A DNA stretch of 64,000 nucleotides from PNNG01 sp964577055 (lineage in GTDB: Bacteria > Bacteroidota > Bacteroidia > UBA7662), in the NCBI GenBank assembly GCA_964577055.1, contig CAZNWC010000001.1:62001-126000 (forward strand). Reading direction: 5' to 3'. Both the position numbers and the translations under genes were made by a program. The notes beneath the pieces were generated by a model that saw only the letters and a program-made list of their open reading frames with translations, made no database searches and was not told the DNA's origin. Shown piece after piece: positions 8,511-17,040 of this stretch. The first letter of the stretch is position 1. The number at the start of each line of letters is the position of its first letter.

Positions 8511-10040
8511 TCAATACTGAAACTCACACTCCAAGTGGTTAAATCGCTCTTCAAAAGGGGTGTAACCAAAGGTTGGCGACGACAAACGCTCGCGCGAAGT
8601 GGGTAGCCCCACCATATACCGCCAATAACCATACCGATACACCTTTCCGGTGCGGTAAGCGAAAGTGTAAATCTTGGGACCGAATTGCGTGGCTGCCCTG
8701 AAACTCACATTGCCAAAACCGGGGTAGATGGAGATGTAGGTAGAGCAACTATCTACCCACACATGCTCTATGCCTTCGGTTTGCTGCAACAACGCCACCA
8801 TGGCCTGATTGGCATGCCGAAAAGATGTTCCTCTTTCCGTTTTTTTACCCTTCGCATTTTTCCGCATGCTACGCACCAATTGCTTTTTGAGCGGTCGCAT
8901 ATCATTGGCATAAACAGCTTTTCCCATTTTAGTCATCGGCTGCCAAACCTTGGGGGCTGGAGGTGAAAGTTGTGCAAAGTGCCAAAGGGTTCCACCCCTA
9001 CCCGCCAATAAGACGCCGCCTGCACGGTTGTTTTTGATCACATGCATGCCCTTGGCTTCATGAAATGGCTGCCAAGTAAGTCCGCCATCCCAGCTCGCAT
9101 CGCTGCCCGAAGGCCCGGTTGCCAGCCAAGTCATGGTATCTATCACCAGCACACATTCACGATAACCACGCGGTGGTTGCCGCGCACCCCACCATTGATT
9201 GTAACCGAATACGGCAAAGTGTCCCTGTGCATGGGTTTCGTTTTGGTAATCGCCACCTGCCACTGCCCACATACTGTCGGGCGTTAAGGCAAGTGAAAAT
9301 GCACCCCGGCTAGGTGCTCCGTAATACAAGCGGGCTTTTTCGGGAGGTAATGTGTCAGGAAAGAGGGCGTGTTCGCCATAAAGCGCCGGATTGGGCTTAT
9401 TGCCGGCACGGAAATCCCAAGTGCGACCCCTATTGGTTGAGAACCAGAAGCGACTTACCGCCCCGCCACTCACCAAAGCCAAGGTACTGTCGCCAGCACA
9501 CTGCATGGCCGTACCACTGGCAGCAAAGGCCGCCTCTCCGGGTGCAAAAAGCGGCCGCATGCTATCTGGCGGCAATGTCCAACTGCGTCCACCATCGTTG
9601 GTGAAAAGGAGCAGCAAACGCCCATCGGCCAGCGGATCGCCAAAAATCACCCCCTCCCGGGCATTCCAAAAAGCAAAGCCATCAAAAAAAGCCAAACTAT
9701 CGGGGTGTCGGTATACTTCTTGCCAAGTTTGCCCGCCATCGGCGGTTCTTACGATTGCCGCAGGCTGACCTGCTACAGCCGCTACAGCTTCCAAAGCATT
9801 AAACGCGTGAAGGTTTCTAAAATCAACGGTGCTTCCCAAGGGTTGACGCAAAATCCAGTTTTTTCCGCCGTCGGTGCTGTGTCCCAACCAGCCCTTGTTG
9901 CCCCCAAACCACCAATCGTCAGCTTTCGGAACGCTCAAGGCCCTGATGTTTGTAGATACTCCTACATGCAAACTGTCTTGTGCGACCACCCAAAAAGGCA
10001 ATAGCAACCAAAGAAACGTCCCTAAAATCAATCTTCCCAT
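8511..10040 (-). CDS. Secreted BNR/Ycf48-like repeat protein
   Basis: Predicted exported beta-propeller protein. The frame opens at 10094, but the Met at 10040 is followed directly by a signal peptide (MGRLILGTFLWLLLPFWVVAQ), so I place the start there, giving 509 residues. BNR/Asp-box repeats are visible: STDGGKNW, RTADGGQTW, TNDGGRSW, STNRGRTW and SWDGGLTW. This pattern is shared by sialidase-like and Ycf48/HCF136-like propellers. The C-terminal 120 residues are basic and unlike the repeats (MRKNAKGKKTERGTSFRHANQ...). No T9SS tail is visible. It overlaps the DUF1801 gene end by 13 bases, suggesting one operon. No enzymatic activity can be assigned. Confidence 0.82.
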   Translation of the reverse strand: MGRLILGTFLWLLLPFWVVAQDSLHVGVSTNIRALSVPKADDWWFGGNKGWLGHSTDGGKNWILRQPLGSTVDFRNLHAFNALEAVAAVAGQPAAIVRTADGGQTWQEVYRHPDSLAFFDGFAFWNAREGVIFGDPLADGRLLLLFTNDGGRSWTLPPDSMRPLFAPGEAAFAASGTAMQCAGDSTLALVSGGAVSRFWFSTNRGRTWDFRAGNKPNPALYGEHALFPDTLPPEKARLYYGAPSRGAFSLALTPDSMWAVAGGDYQNETHAQGHFAVFGYNQWWGARQPPRGYRECVLVIDTMTWLATGPSGSDASWDGGLTWQPFHEAKGMHVIKNNRAGGVLLAGRGGTLWHFAQLSPPAPKVWQPMTKMGKAVYANDMRPLKKQLVRSMRKNAKGKKTERGTSFRHANQAMVALLQQTEGIEHVWVDSCSTYISIYPGFGNVSFRAATQFGPKIYTFAYRTGKVYRYGYWRYMVGLPTSRERLSSPTFGYTPFEERFNHLECEFQY

Positions 10041-10429
10041 GAAGTAAGTGGCAACAACTGCCCTTTGCGTTTGACGATATTTTGGTAATCCCATTGTTTT
10101 TCAAGGGCTTCTTGGCACCAGTCCGACCAAGGGAGTTGGCGACTTGCTTCCAGGGACGTCAATCTTACTTCGGCCGCCTTGAACTTACCTTCGGGAAATA
10201 ATCCCGTGGTTGTGAAAGACTGTCCACTCCAAAAAAGCACCCTGATGCCACCTTTTAATCGGCTGTATCCGGCTACAGGATTGCCATCCACAAACCAAAC
10301 CGGATGTGCATGCCAAATTTTAGATGCAGCATGCGGCAGCAGCCGGTTGAATTCGCCATATAAAAAACTGCAAATGGCCTGTTCTTCCACAGAAAAATCG
10401 TCCGCGTAGTGTTGAATATCCGTAACCAT
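10028..10429 (-). CDS. DUF1801 domain protein
   Basis: Small cytosolic protein of the DUF1801 (YdhG-like) family; the fold is known from structural genomics but the function is not. Typical features are IQHYADDF near the start, SKIWHAHPVWFVDGNPVAGYSRLKGGIRVLFWSG in the centre, and the final WCQEALEKQWDYQNIVKRKG. An upstream ATG at 10477 would add 16 hydrophobic residues but lies inside the stem of a strong terminator hairpin (10469..10499), so I choose the ATG at 10429 (133 residues). TATCTTGC, an imperfect -7 box, lies 6 bases before this ATG. Confidence 0.8.
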   Translation of the reverse strand: MVTDIQHYADDFSVEEQAICSFLYGEFNRLLPHAASKIWHAHPVWFVDGNPVAGYSRLKGGIRVLFWSGQSFTTTGLFPEGKFKAAEVRLTSLEASRQLPWSDWCQEALEKQWDYQNIVKRKGQLLPLTSWED

Positions 10430-10459
10430 CTGCCAGCAAGATAACAAATTGACCAGCCT

Positions 10460-10499
10460 AAAAACAACATCGGCCATTACTTTGAGCGTAATGGCCGAT
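10460..10499 (-). terminator. Rho-independent terminator of the MBL/rhodanese gene
   Basis: Perfect 12-base inverted repeat (10469..10480 with 10488..10499, 7-base loop) followed on the minus strand by GTTGTTTTTA. It starts 25 bases after the stop of the gene at 10524..11927. Confidence 0.85.
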
Positions 10500-10523
10500 A
10501 GGCAAACGAAGCTTTCATGAAGA

Positions 10524-11927
10524 TTAAGCGCCGATAACCACCGGATTGCCTTTGTTGATCCATTCGCTCATGCCACCGCTGTAGTTGCGGATGTTGGTAT
10601 AACCGTGTTTCACGAGTACCGAATAACCGATAGAGCTGCGGTCGCCAGCCTGGCAGTGAATCACCACTTTTTGGTTGCGGTCGATTTTATCGAGCTGGCT
10701 TTCGATTTTGCCGATGAAAACATTGATGGCGCCTTCCACGTGGCCCGACTTAAATTCAGCGGCCCCGCGCAAATCAACCACTTGGGTGCCTGCAGCTACT
10801 TCCTGCTTGAAGGTTTCGAGGTCGATGTTGTCGGCCTTTTGCAGGCTGTGACCCAATTGCTCCCACACCTGCACCGAAGGCACATAACCGTGGATGTTAT
10901 CGAGACCAATGCGCATGAGTTTGCGCACCAAATCGTCGTGTTTGTCTTCGGGGGCAATGAGGATGAATGGCTCGTCGTACGACAGGAACCAGCCCATCCA
11001 GGTGGCAAAAGCGTTGTTGCCCTGGATGTTTAAGCTGCCGGGAATAAATCCAGCGGCAAATTCGGGCTTCAAGCGGGTGTCGATTACCTTCACCCCTGCT
11101 TTCATGGCTGCTTCCAAATCTTGTGCACTGAGTTGCTTGAGTTTGGGTACCTCGGTGAGCAGCGGTCTCTCAACCTTATTCAACTGCTTCATCTTAGCGA
11201 AATAACGCGGCGGCTCGGGTTGGTCTTCGAGCAGGTATTGCACAAAACCATCGGGATTATTGCCATACTGAAACGCCCAGTTACGTACTTTTTCGTAACC
11301 CACCGTGGTGCTCGGTACCGCACCCAGGGCCTTGCCGCAAGCCGATCCGGCACCGTGACCGGGCCATACCTGCACATAATCGGGCAAAGTATGGAAGCGG
11401 TTGAGCGATGTGTACATCTGGCGGGCACCCACTTCTTTGGTACCAGCAATGCCTGCAGCTTCTTCGAGCAAGTCGGGACGTCCTACATCGCCTACAAACA
11501 CAAAGTCGCCAGTGAAAAGCATCACGGGCTCGGGACTGGCAGGCGTATCGGTCAACAAAAAGCTGATGCTTTCGGGCGTATGGCCAGGGGTATGCATCAC
11601 TTCAATTTTCAAATTGCCCACCTTGAACACATCGCCATCGCGCAGGCCGGTATGCGGAAATTCGTACAACCAGCCTTCGCCCCCCTCGTCAGAAAGCAGC
11701 AATTCTGCACCCGTGAGTGCCGCCAATTCGCGCGAACCCGAAAGGAAATCGGCATGGATATGCGTTTCTACGATGTGGGTAATTTGCATGTTGTTCTGCT
11801 TGGCGATTTCAAGGTAGGTGTCTACATCGCGCTTGGGGTCAATGACCATGGCTACTTTGGCAGCTTGACAACCGATAAAATAGCTGGCTTGGGCCAACGA
11901 CTTGTCGTAAACGTGTTGGAAATACAT
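10524..11927 (-). CDS. Metallo-beta-lactamase fold / double rhodanese protein (persulfide dioxygenase CstB-like)
   Basis: The N-terminal metallo-beta-lactamase domain (about residues 1-240) has the metal motif THIHADFLSG (His56, His58, Asp60), a second ligand segment HTPGHTPESI, and PGHGAGSACGK further on, as in persulfide dioxygenases of the ETHE1/CstB group that oxidise glutathione- or CoA-persulfide to sulfite. Two rhodanese domains follow. The first (about 270-355) lacks a catalytic cysteine (LIAPEDKHDD where the active loop should be). The second (about 370-465) has the complete CQAGDR loop. 467 residues match the MBL-rhodanese-rhodanese architecture. A hairpin terminator follows. Sulfide detoxification is the likely role, inferred from family. 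Confidence 0.88.
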   Translation of the reverse strand: MYFQHVYDKSLAQASYFIGCQAAKVAMVIDPKRDVDTYLEIAKQNNMQITHIVETHIHADFLSGSRELAALTGAELLLSDEGGEGWLYEFPHTGLRDGDVFKVGNLKIEVMHTPGHTPESISFLLTDTPASPEPVMLFTGDFVFVGDVGRPDLLEEAAGIAGTKEVGARQMYTSLNRFHTLPDYVQVWPGHGAGSACGKALGAVPSTTVGYEKVRNWAFQYGNNPDGFVQYLLEDQPEPPRYFAKMKQLNKVERPLLTEVPKLKQLSAQDLEAAMKAGVKVIDTRLKPEFAAGFIPGSLNIQGNNAFATWMGWFLSYDEPFILIAPEDKHDDLVRKLMRIGLDNIHGYVPSVQVWEQLGHSLQKADNIDLETFKQEVAAGTQVVDLRGAAEFKSGHVEGAINVFIGKIESQLDKIDRNQKVVIHCQAGDRSSIGYSVLVKHGYTNIRNYSGGMSEWINKGNPVVIGA

Positions 11928-12006
11928 GTCTTTTAATTTTTACAATTCAAGGATTGGCAGCAAAGTTCCGACTAAAATAAAGAATGCCCGGTAACTCAGG
12001 TTACTT

Positions 12007-12285
12007 TCAGCATTTGCTGATTTTATTGAATGTAATAGTTCGCTGCAAGTTGCACTTAAAGCGGTCCATACCCGCTGGCTGTTTTCTAGCATGTTTGTGC
12101 GATACCTTTTTAGCCCGTTCGCGCCACAGCTTGAAGCTCGATGTTTTTAATTCGCGTCGCATGAGCGCAATAACCTCCTGCTCACGCAAGCCAAATTGCG
12201 CAAAAATGGCATCGAAAGGCGTGCGGTCTTCCCAAGCCATTTCAATGACGCGGTCGATTTGGGCAACAGTAAGTTCAGTAGACAC
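12007..12285 (-). CDS. TIGR03643 family protein
   Basis: 92-residue basic protein with the TIGR03643 (DUF2805) pattern: an N-terminal helical part (DRVIEMAWEDRTPFDAIFAQFGLREQEVIALMRRE) that resembles a helix-turn-helix, then KTSSFKLWRERAKKV and HARK. Function is unknown. Start is GTG. It is preceded by the MFS gene 15 bases upstream on the same strand, so it is likely co-transcribed with it. Confidence 0.85.
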   Translation of the reverse strand: MSTELTVAQIDRVIEMAWEDRTPFDAIFAQFGLREQEVIALMRRELKTSSFKLWRERAKKVSHKHARKQPAGMDRFKCNLQRTITFNKISKC

Positions 12286-12300
12286 AGCTTTCTTAACACC

Positions 12301-13524
12301 TTAAGGCTTGGCTTGTTTGGCAGCATTTTCGGGCATGCGCAAAAAAAGGACGATGGCAGAGGCAACCGTGAGCAGTCCAACTCCGCCAATGGCTGCATGA
12401 ATGCCCAACACATCAGCGATCCATCCCGATAGCAAGGCGCCAATGGCATAACCCAAATCGCGCCACAGCCTGAACACGCCTATGCTTTCGGCACGTTGGT
12501 CGGGCCGCGTTGCTGCCGCAATTGCTGTTAAAAAGGTAGGGTACACCAAGGCTGTTCCCAAACCTAACAACACCATGAGCGTGGCAAATTGCCAGGAATA
12601 AACAGCGAGAGGTAAGATCAAAATGGCAAAACCCTGCCCCAGCATCCCCCAAAAGAGCATCTGTTTGCGCGAAAATTGATCGGCCATTTGGCCGGTGAAC
12701 AGCTGTGCCATGCCCCAAACCATGGGATAAATAGCCACCAAAAGTCCCGTTTCAGCCTGACCAAAACGCAAAATTGCCAACAGCACCGGCAGCAATCCCC
12801 AAATCATGCCGTCGTTGAGGTTGTTCACCAATCCCGCTTGGGTTACGCTACCCAAAGTGGGGTTTTTCAAAGTCGTGTCACGGAACACATGGGTCAACGG
12901 TTTTAGCTCGCTGCTTTTGTTTTCGACTTGCACATGCGCTTGGGTGTCTTTCACCCAAAACCAGGTGCTTAACAGTCCCAGCACCGACAAACCCACCCCC
13001 ACGTAAAACGGATAAGGGGTTACCCCAAACCGATCGGCCAACCAACCGGTGAGCAGGGCTACCAATCCTACCGCCAAATAGCCCGCAAACTCGTTGAGCC
13101 CCATGGCCAAGCCACGCTCTTTTTCGCCCACCAGATCTATTTTCATCACCACCGTGCTGCTCCAAGCAAAGCCTTGGCTGATACCCAACAAGACGTTGGC
13201 AGCAACCACCCAGTTCCAGTTAGGAGCTGCAATGAGCATCCAGGGCACAGGCAAAGCCATCAGCCAGCCCCAAAGCAATAAATTGCGGCGACCAAAACGG
13301 TTCGCCAAACCTCCTGTGAAATAATTGGCCACTGCCTTGCTCAAGCCAAAAGCCGCTATAAACGATAAAAGGGCCGTATTTGAATCGATCCCAAACTGTT
13401 CGGCTGCAAAAGCGGGAAAAATGCTCCGCTCCATACCCACCATGCCCCCAACAAAGGCATTGATGAGCACTAACAGGGCAAACTGGCGGCGATTGGCTTT
13501 TAAACCGAGGCTAACGACTGGCAT
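12301..13524 (-). CDS. MFS transporter
   Basis: 407-residue major facilitator superfamily protein with twelve hydrophobic segments. The loop 2-3 motif is visible (GGLANRFGRRN, about residues 70-80) and recurs in the second half (GQMADQFSRKQ, about 278-288). A short hydrophilic central loop (KDTQAHVQVENKSSELK) separates the halves. The substrate cannot be read from the sequence. It lies between a Crp/Fnr regulator and TIGR03643 on the same strand. Confidence 0.9.
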   Translation of the reverse strand: MPVVSLGLKANRRQFALLVLINAFVGGMVGMERSIFPAFAAEQFGIDSNTALLSFIAAFGLSKAVANYFTGGLANRFGRRNLLLWGWLMALPVPWMLIAAPNWNWVVAANVLLGISQGFAWSSTVVMKIDLVGEKERGLAMGLNEFAGYLAVGLVALLTGWLADRFGVTPYPFYVGVGLSVLGLLSTWFWVKDTQAHVQVENKSSELKPLTHVFRDTTLKNPTLGSVTQAGLVNNLNDGMIWGLLPVLLAILRFGQAETGLLVAIYPMVWGMAQLFTGQMADQFSRKQMLFWGMLGQGFAILILPLAVYSWQFATLMVLLGLGTALVYPTFLTAIAAATRPDQRAESIGVFRLWRDLGYAIGALLSGWIADVLGIHAAIGGVGLLTVASAIVLFLRMPENAAKQAKP

Positions 13525-13589
13525 GGCATTTCAACCCAACAAAATTCCGGATTGCCTCCTGCCCCACCTTTATCATTTGATAAAAAGCG

Positions 13590-14180
13590 TTAGTTCCTGC
13601 GACTGATTTCTGCCCGTATGCGACTCAAGGAAACTTGGGTAATGCCCAAATAAGAGGCCACATGCCGCAGAGGAATGCGCTGCACAATGTCGGTTTGCTC
13701 CAACAAGTCGAGGTAGCGTTCGGTTGCTGACTTAAATTGCAAACTTTCGATGCGGCTGATGGCATGCACAAATGACTTTTCGAGCATATTGCGATACAAA
13801 CGCTCCAAGTCGGAGTTAGCATCGAACAAAGCAAACCATGCAGCAGCATCGATGGCCAACAACCGGCAATCTTCGAGTGCTTCAATGGCCTTGTTGGTGG
13901 GTTTTCCTGTGAGCAAACTTTCGGCCCTGATGATGAGCTCTCCGGCAAAGGCAAAATACTCGGTCACCTCTGACTGCTCTTTGAAATAGAAAATGCGTGC
14001 AGCCCCACTTTCCACCAAATAAATGGTTTTGCAAGTACTGCCAGCTTCTTGGATGAGTTGGCCTTTGGTGTAGAATTGCCAGTGCAAACATCGCAGCACT
14101 TCAGGCTTGGCCATGGCCTCTACTTTGCCAAAGGCAGCGAGCAAATTCATTGCCTGTTGTAGCTCACCCGAATGCTTCAT
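13590..14180 (-). CDS. Crp/Fnr family transcriptional regulator
   Basis: 196-residue regulator with an N-terminal cyclic-nucleotide-binding-type beta barrel (about 20-120; IYLVESGAARIFYF, EYFAFAGELI) and a C-terminal winged helix-turn-helix (about 145-196; RIPLRHVASYLGITQVSLSRIRAEI). No Fnr-type cysteine cluster is seen, so it is not an FeS oxygen sensor of the classical type. It lies 65 bases upstream of the MFS gene on the same strand, which it may control. A CATATTTG sequence ends 5 bases before the ATG. Confidence 0.88.
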   Translation of the reverse strand: MKHSGELQQAMNLLAAFGKVEAMAKPEVLRCLHWQFYTKGQLIQEAGSTCKTIYLVESGAARIFYFKEQSEVTEYFAFAGELIIRAESLLTGKPTNKAIEALEDCRLLAIDAAAWFALFDANSDLERLYRNMLEKSFVHAISRIESLQFKSATERYLDLLEQTDIVQRIPLRHVASYLGITQVSLSRIRAEISRRN

Positions 14181-14270
14181 AGATTCAAATATGACTGAAA
14201 ACTAATTCCATACAACTTCGAATTTGGATATCCTTTCTAAAACCCTCCAATAATCCAATAACAAGATTTC

Positions 14271-15140
14271 TTAACGACCCAAAAATGAATTGTATACAGG
14301 CCTGGCCTCGACCCGCTCGAACAAAGCCCCATGGCCGGCTTGCAGAATTTCGAGCACTTGCACCGAATCGCAGGCCGTACAAGCCGCCAGTTGCTGCTTG
14401 AATACAGGCCAGTTTTGCATTTGAATGGGACTGTCGTTCATGCCCTGCACCAACAATAAAGGCGATTTTTGAATGGCCGTAAACGCAAGCAAAGAGCGAC
14501 TGTGGTATGCCCAGGGATGGGTGGTTGTAGGGCCAAATGTATTGCGGATGAGGGTGCAAGTAATGCCGCTGGGGATGACGCCCCTTTCTTCCAAATCGCA
14601 GCGGTAGAGCAAATTAAGCGGTCCTGGCGCATTGGCTACCACCCCATGGGTTTCGTACAGATGGTTCAAGCGCACGGCCAGGTAGCCGCCTTGTGAATGT
14701 CCGGCCAGGAAAATTTTTCCAATTTCAACCTCCAATTCACTCTCTGCCGCATTTTTCACCCAAAGCAGGGCGGTCTCGGCATGCAGCAGGTTGTCGCCCA
14801 TCAGCAGGTTTTGTTCGGGATAAGCCACGCTCACAAACATCAGATCGCTGCGGTCGGTAATGCGTTTAAATGCCCCCAAGGTATTTTGCGCCGCTCCTAA
14901 AATCAGCGAATCGTACAGTACAGTGCCGTGAAAAATCAGCAGCACATCTACTTTGGGCAAGGCCGGCTTGTCGATGACCACATCTACCGATACGCCTGCC
15001 AATGAAACGGTTTTGACCCCTTGAAAAGCCGTGGGTACCCTTTCTACAGGCGGTTCAGGCTGAATGGCCACATCGCGCTGGCAAGCGGTAAACAAGAGCA
15101 CGAGCCATACCACATACCCACTGCAAATCCTTTTTTTCAT
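14271..15140 (-). CDS. Lipoprotein alpha/beta hydrolase
   Basis: Start chosen at the Met at 15140, which begins a lipoprotein signal (MKKRICSGYVVWLVLLFTAC, lipobox Cys at residue 20), giving 289 residues; the frame opens 10 codons earlier. The body is an alpha/beta hydrolase: VLLIFHGTV gives the oxyanion region, GHSQGG is the nucleophile elbow with Ser, and a late QAGHGALF supplies a candidate catalytic His. Probably a periplasmic or surface esterase or peptidase of unknown substrate. No operon partner; the minus-strand neighbour is the Crp gene 90 bases downstream. Confidence 0.8.
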   Translation of the reverse strand: MKKRICSGYVVWLVLLFTACQRDVAIQPEPPVERVPTAFQGVKTVSLAGVSVDVVIDKPALPKVDVLLIFHGTVLYDSLILGAAQNTLGAFKRITDRSDLMFVSVAYPEQNLLMGDNLLHAETALLWVKNAAESELEVEIGKIFLAGHSQGGYLAVRLNHLYETHGVVANAPGPLNLLYRCDLEERGVIPSGITCTLIRNTFGPTTTHPWAYHSRSLLAFTAIQKSPLLLVQGMNDSPIQMQNWPVFKQQLAACTACDSVQVLEILQAGHGALFERVEARPVYNSFLGR

Positions 15141-15304
15141 ACCCAGTCCTGACTTCCTTTTAGGCCCCAAGTTTAATCAATTTCACCCAACTCCCTACAT
15201 CCCTGCGCGCCAGTGCCCCCCGGGAGGGACAGCTCCGTCTACAGCGCGTCAGCGCAACCACAGTCGGAACGACACCTACAAGCACGCCGTGCCACCCTCT
15301 TCCT

Positions 15305-15312
15305 TACCTTTG
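15305..15312 (+). promoter_or_regulatory. TAnnTTTG box 4 bases before the rlmI ATG
   Basis: TACCTTTG followed by CCCC and ATG (15317). Transcription would start at or next to the start codon, so the mRNA is probably leaderless. Confidence 0.55.
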
Positions 15313-15316
15313 CCCC

Positions 15317-16492
15317 ATGTTCGCACAACTCATCCTCAAAAGCGGCCGCGATCGCTCAGTTGCCAACCGCCACCCCTGGGTCTTCAGCGGGGCCGTGAAA
15401 GTTTTTCCTGATGCCGAAAACGGCCAAGTGGTTGCCGTGCTTACCAACCAAAACCAATTGCTGGGCTACGGCTTCTACTCACCCAAAAGCCAGATTACCT
15501 GCCGCATTTTCCATTTCGGCGAAGCGCCGGCAGCCGGATTTGACGCCGCGTTTTGGAAGGGCAAAATAGAGGCAGCTTTGGCTTTGCGCAAACAGCTCAT
15601 CAACCCACATACCACCACTTGCTACCGTTTGCTGCATGCCGAGGGTGATTTTCTGCCGGGCATCATTGCCGATGTGTACGGACCAGTAGTCGTTGCGCAA
15701 GTGCTCATCAAAGGCACCGAACACATTTATCCGATGCTCGAAGCAGCCTTGCTTGCAGCCGGCTTCCAACACATTTACCTCAAACAAAAAGAAAACTCAG
15801 GCTTCCTCGAGGCCGTGCAATTGCCCAAGGGCTGGCGAACCACAGCTTGCGCCATGCCGGTGCGTGTGCAGGAACATGGTTTGACCTTCGATATTGATGT
15901 AGAAACCGGACAAAAAACCGGCTTTTTCATCGACCAGCGCGAGAACCGCCTGCTCACCCAACAATGCAGCGCAGGCAAAAAGGTGCTCAATGCATTTAGC
16001 TATACCGGCGGATTCAGCCTGTATGCCCTGGCCGGCGGTGCCCGCGAAGTGCATTCAGTAGATATTTCGAAAGACGCCATTGCACGTGCCAACGAATTGG
16101 TAGAACTCAATTTCCCGGGTGCCAACCACCGCGGCGTGGCAGCCGATTGTTTCGATTACCTGAAGCAAACCGAAGAAGTTTACGACCTCATCGTGCTCGA
16201 TCCACCTGCCTTTGCCAAAAGCGCCAAGGCCGTAAACAATGCCGCCCGCGGATACAAAGAGCTGAACATGGTGGCCATGAAAAAAATAGCGCCCGGCGGA
16301 TTGCTCTTCACCTACAGCTGCTCACAAAACATTACGCCCGACCTTTTCCGCAAAATCGTATTCGGTGCCGCCGTAGATGCCGGTCGCGAGGTACGCATTC
16401 TGCGCTTGCTCTCCCAAGCCGACGACCACCCCATCAACATCTACCACCCCGAGGGCGAGTATTTGAAGGGATTGATGTTGTACGTAGAATAA
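15317..16492 (+). CDS. rlmI: 23S rRNA (cytosine-C5) methyltransferase RlmI family
   Basis: SAM-dependent methyltransferase of the RlmI/YccW type, which makes 5-methylcytosine in 23S rRNA. 391 residues: N-terminal PUA domain (LKSGRDRSVANRHPWVFSGAV, residues 6-26), a central connecting domain, and a Rossmann methyltransferase with GQKTGFFIDQRENR, VLNAFSYTGGFSLYAL (motif I), a VDIS acidic residue and DLIVLDPPAFAKS (motif IV). The final LLSQADDHPINIYHPEGEYLKGLMLYV is typical of the family. The 145 bases upstream are unusually C-rich, and the promoter box lies 4 bases before the ATG. Confidence 0.92.
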   Translation: MFAQLILKSGRDRSVANRHPWVFSGAVKVFPDAENGQVVAVLTNQNQLLGYGFYSPKSQITCRIFHFGEAPAAGFDAAFWKGKIEAALALRKQLINPHTTTCYRLLHAEGDFLPGIIADVYGPVVVAQVLIKGTEHIYPMLEAALLAAGFQHIYLKQKENSGFLEAVQLPKGWRTTACAMPVRVQEHGLTFDIDVETGQKTGFFIDQRENRLLTQQCSAGKKVLNAFSYTGGFSLYALAGGAREVHSVDISKDAIARANELVELNFPGANHRGVAADCFDYLKQTEEVYDLIVLDPPAFAKSAKAVNNAARGYKELNMVAMKKIAPGGLLFTYSCSQNITPDLFRKIVFGAAVDAGREVRILRLLSQADDHPINIYHPEGEYLKGLMLYVE

Positions 16493-16535
16493 ACAATACA
16501 CCGCTCCGTGCCCCCCACGACGCTGTGGTCGGGGT

Positions 16536-16560
16536 CAGTGATCTGTGAACACTGTGTTTT
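16536..16560 (+). terminator. Possible weak terminator after rlmI
   Basis: CAGTG...CACTG hairpin (16536-16540 with 16550-16554) followed by TGTTTT. Another small hairpin (CGAC/GTCG, 16518-16531) lies just before it. Confidence 0.35.
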
Positions 16561-16566
16561 AAAACC

Positions 16567-16935
16567 ATGAAAGCCCTCTACACCATCGGCCTCCTTGTTC
16601 TCTCGAACATCTTCATGACTTTTGCCTGGTACGGCCACCTCAAATTTCACGAAATGAAGTGGTTTCAAAACCTGGGGCTACTCGCAATTATCCTCATCAG
16701 TTGGGGTATTGCCTTGTTTGAGTATTTTTTCCAAGTGCCCGCCAACCGCATTGGTTTCAAAGGAAATGGGGGGCCTTTTTCACTGGTTGAACTCAAGGTG
16801 CTGCAAGAGGTCATAACCTTGGTGGTTTTTGTGGTTTTTACCACCCTTTTGTTTAAAACGGAATCGTTCCGCTGGAACCACTGGGTCGGCTTTGGCTTCC
16901 TGATTCTGGCTGTTTATTTCATCTTCCGCAAATAG
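16567..16935 (+). CDS. DUF486/DMT family small membrane protein
   Basis: 122-residue integral membrane protein with four predicted helices (residues 4-20, 35-55, 76-95, 101-120). The family signature IFMTFAWYGHLKF, LFEYFFQVPANRIGF and LKVLQEVITLVVF matches DUF486, a relative of the drug/metabolite transporter superfamily. The substrate is unknown. It ends 105 bases before the convergent secDF, with a shared terminator between them. Confidence 0.9.
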   Translation: MKALYTIGLLVLSNIFMTFAWYGHLKFHEMKWFQNLGLLAIILISWGIALFEYFFQVPANRIGFKGNGGPFSLVELKVLQEVITLVVFVVFTTLLFKTESFRWNHWVGFGFLILAVYFIFRK

Positions 16936-16985
16936 TCCCAAAGCGGAAGAGCACCCAAAACACCGCACATCAACATTACGAGCAT

Positions 16986-17023
16986 AAAAAAGGGCCGCTG
17001 TCTTTCAACAACGGCCCTTTTTG
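16986..17023. terminator. Bidirectional terminator between DUF486 gene and secDF
   Basis: AAAAAGGGCCG (16987-16997) pairs with CGGCCCTTTTT (17012-17022) around a 14-base loop. U-runs form on both strands, serving the two convergent genes. Confidence 0.85.
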
Positions 17024-17040
17024 CAATACTGGCAGTTTAA

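Noticed and set aside
10430..10477. N-terminal extension of the DUF1801 gene
   Set aside because: The ATG lies in a terminator stem, and the added residues do not fit the family.
11121..11936. 271-residue open frame on the plus strand
   Set aside because: Antisense shadow of the metallo-beta-lactamase/rhodanese gene, which has clear motifs.
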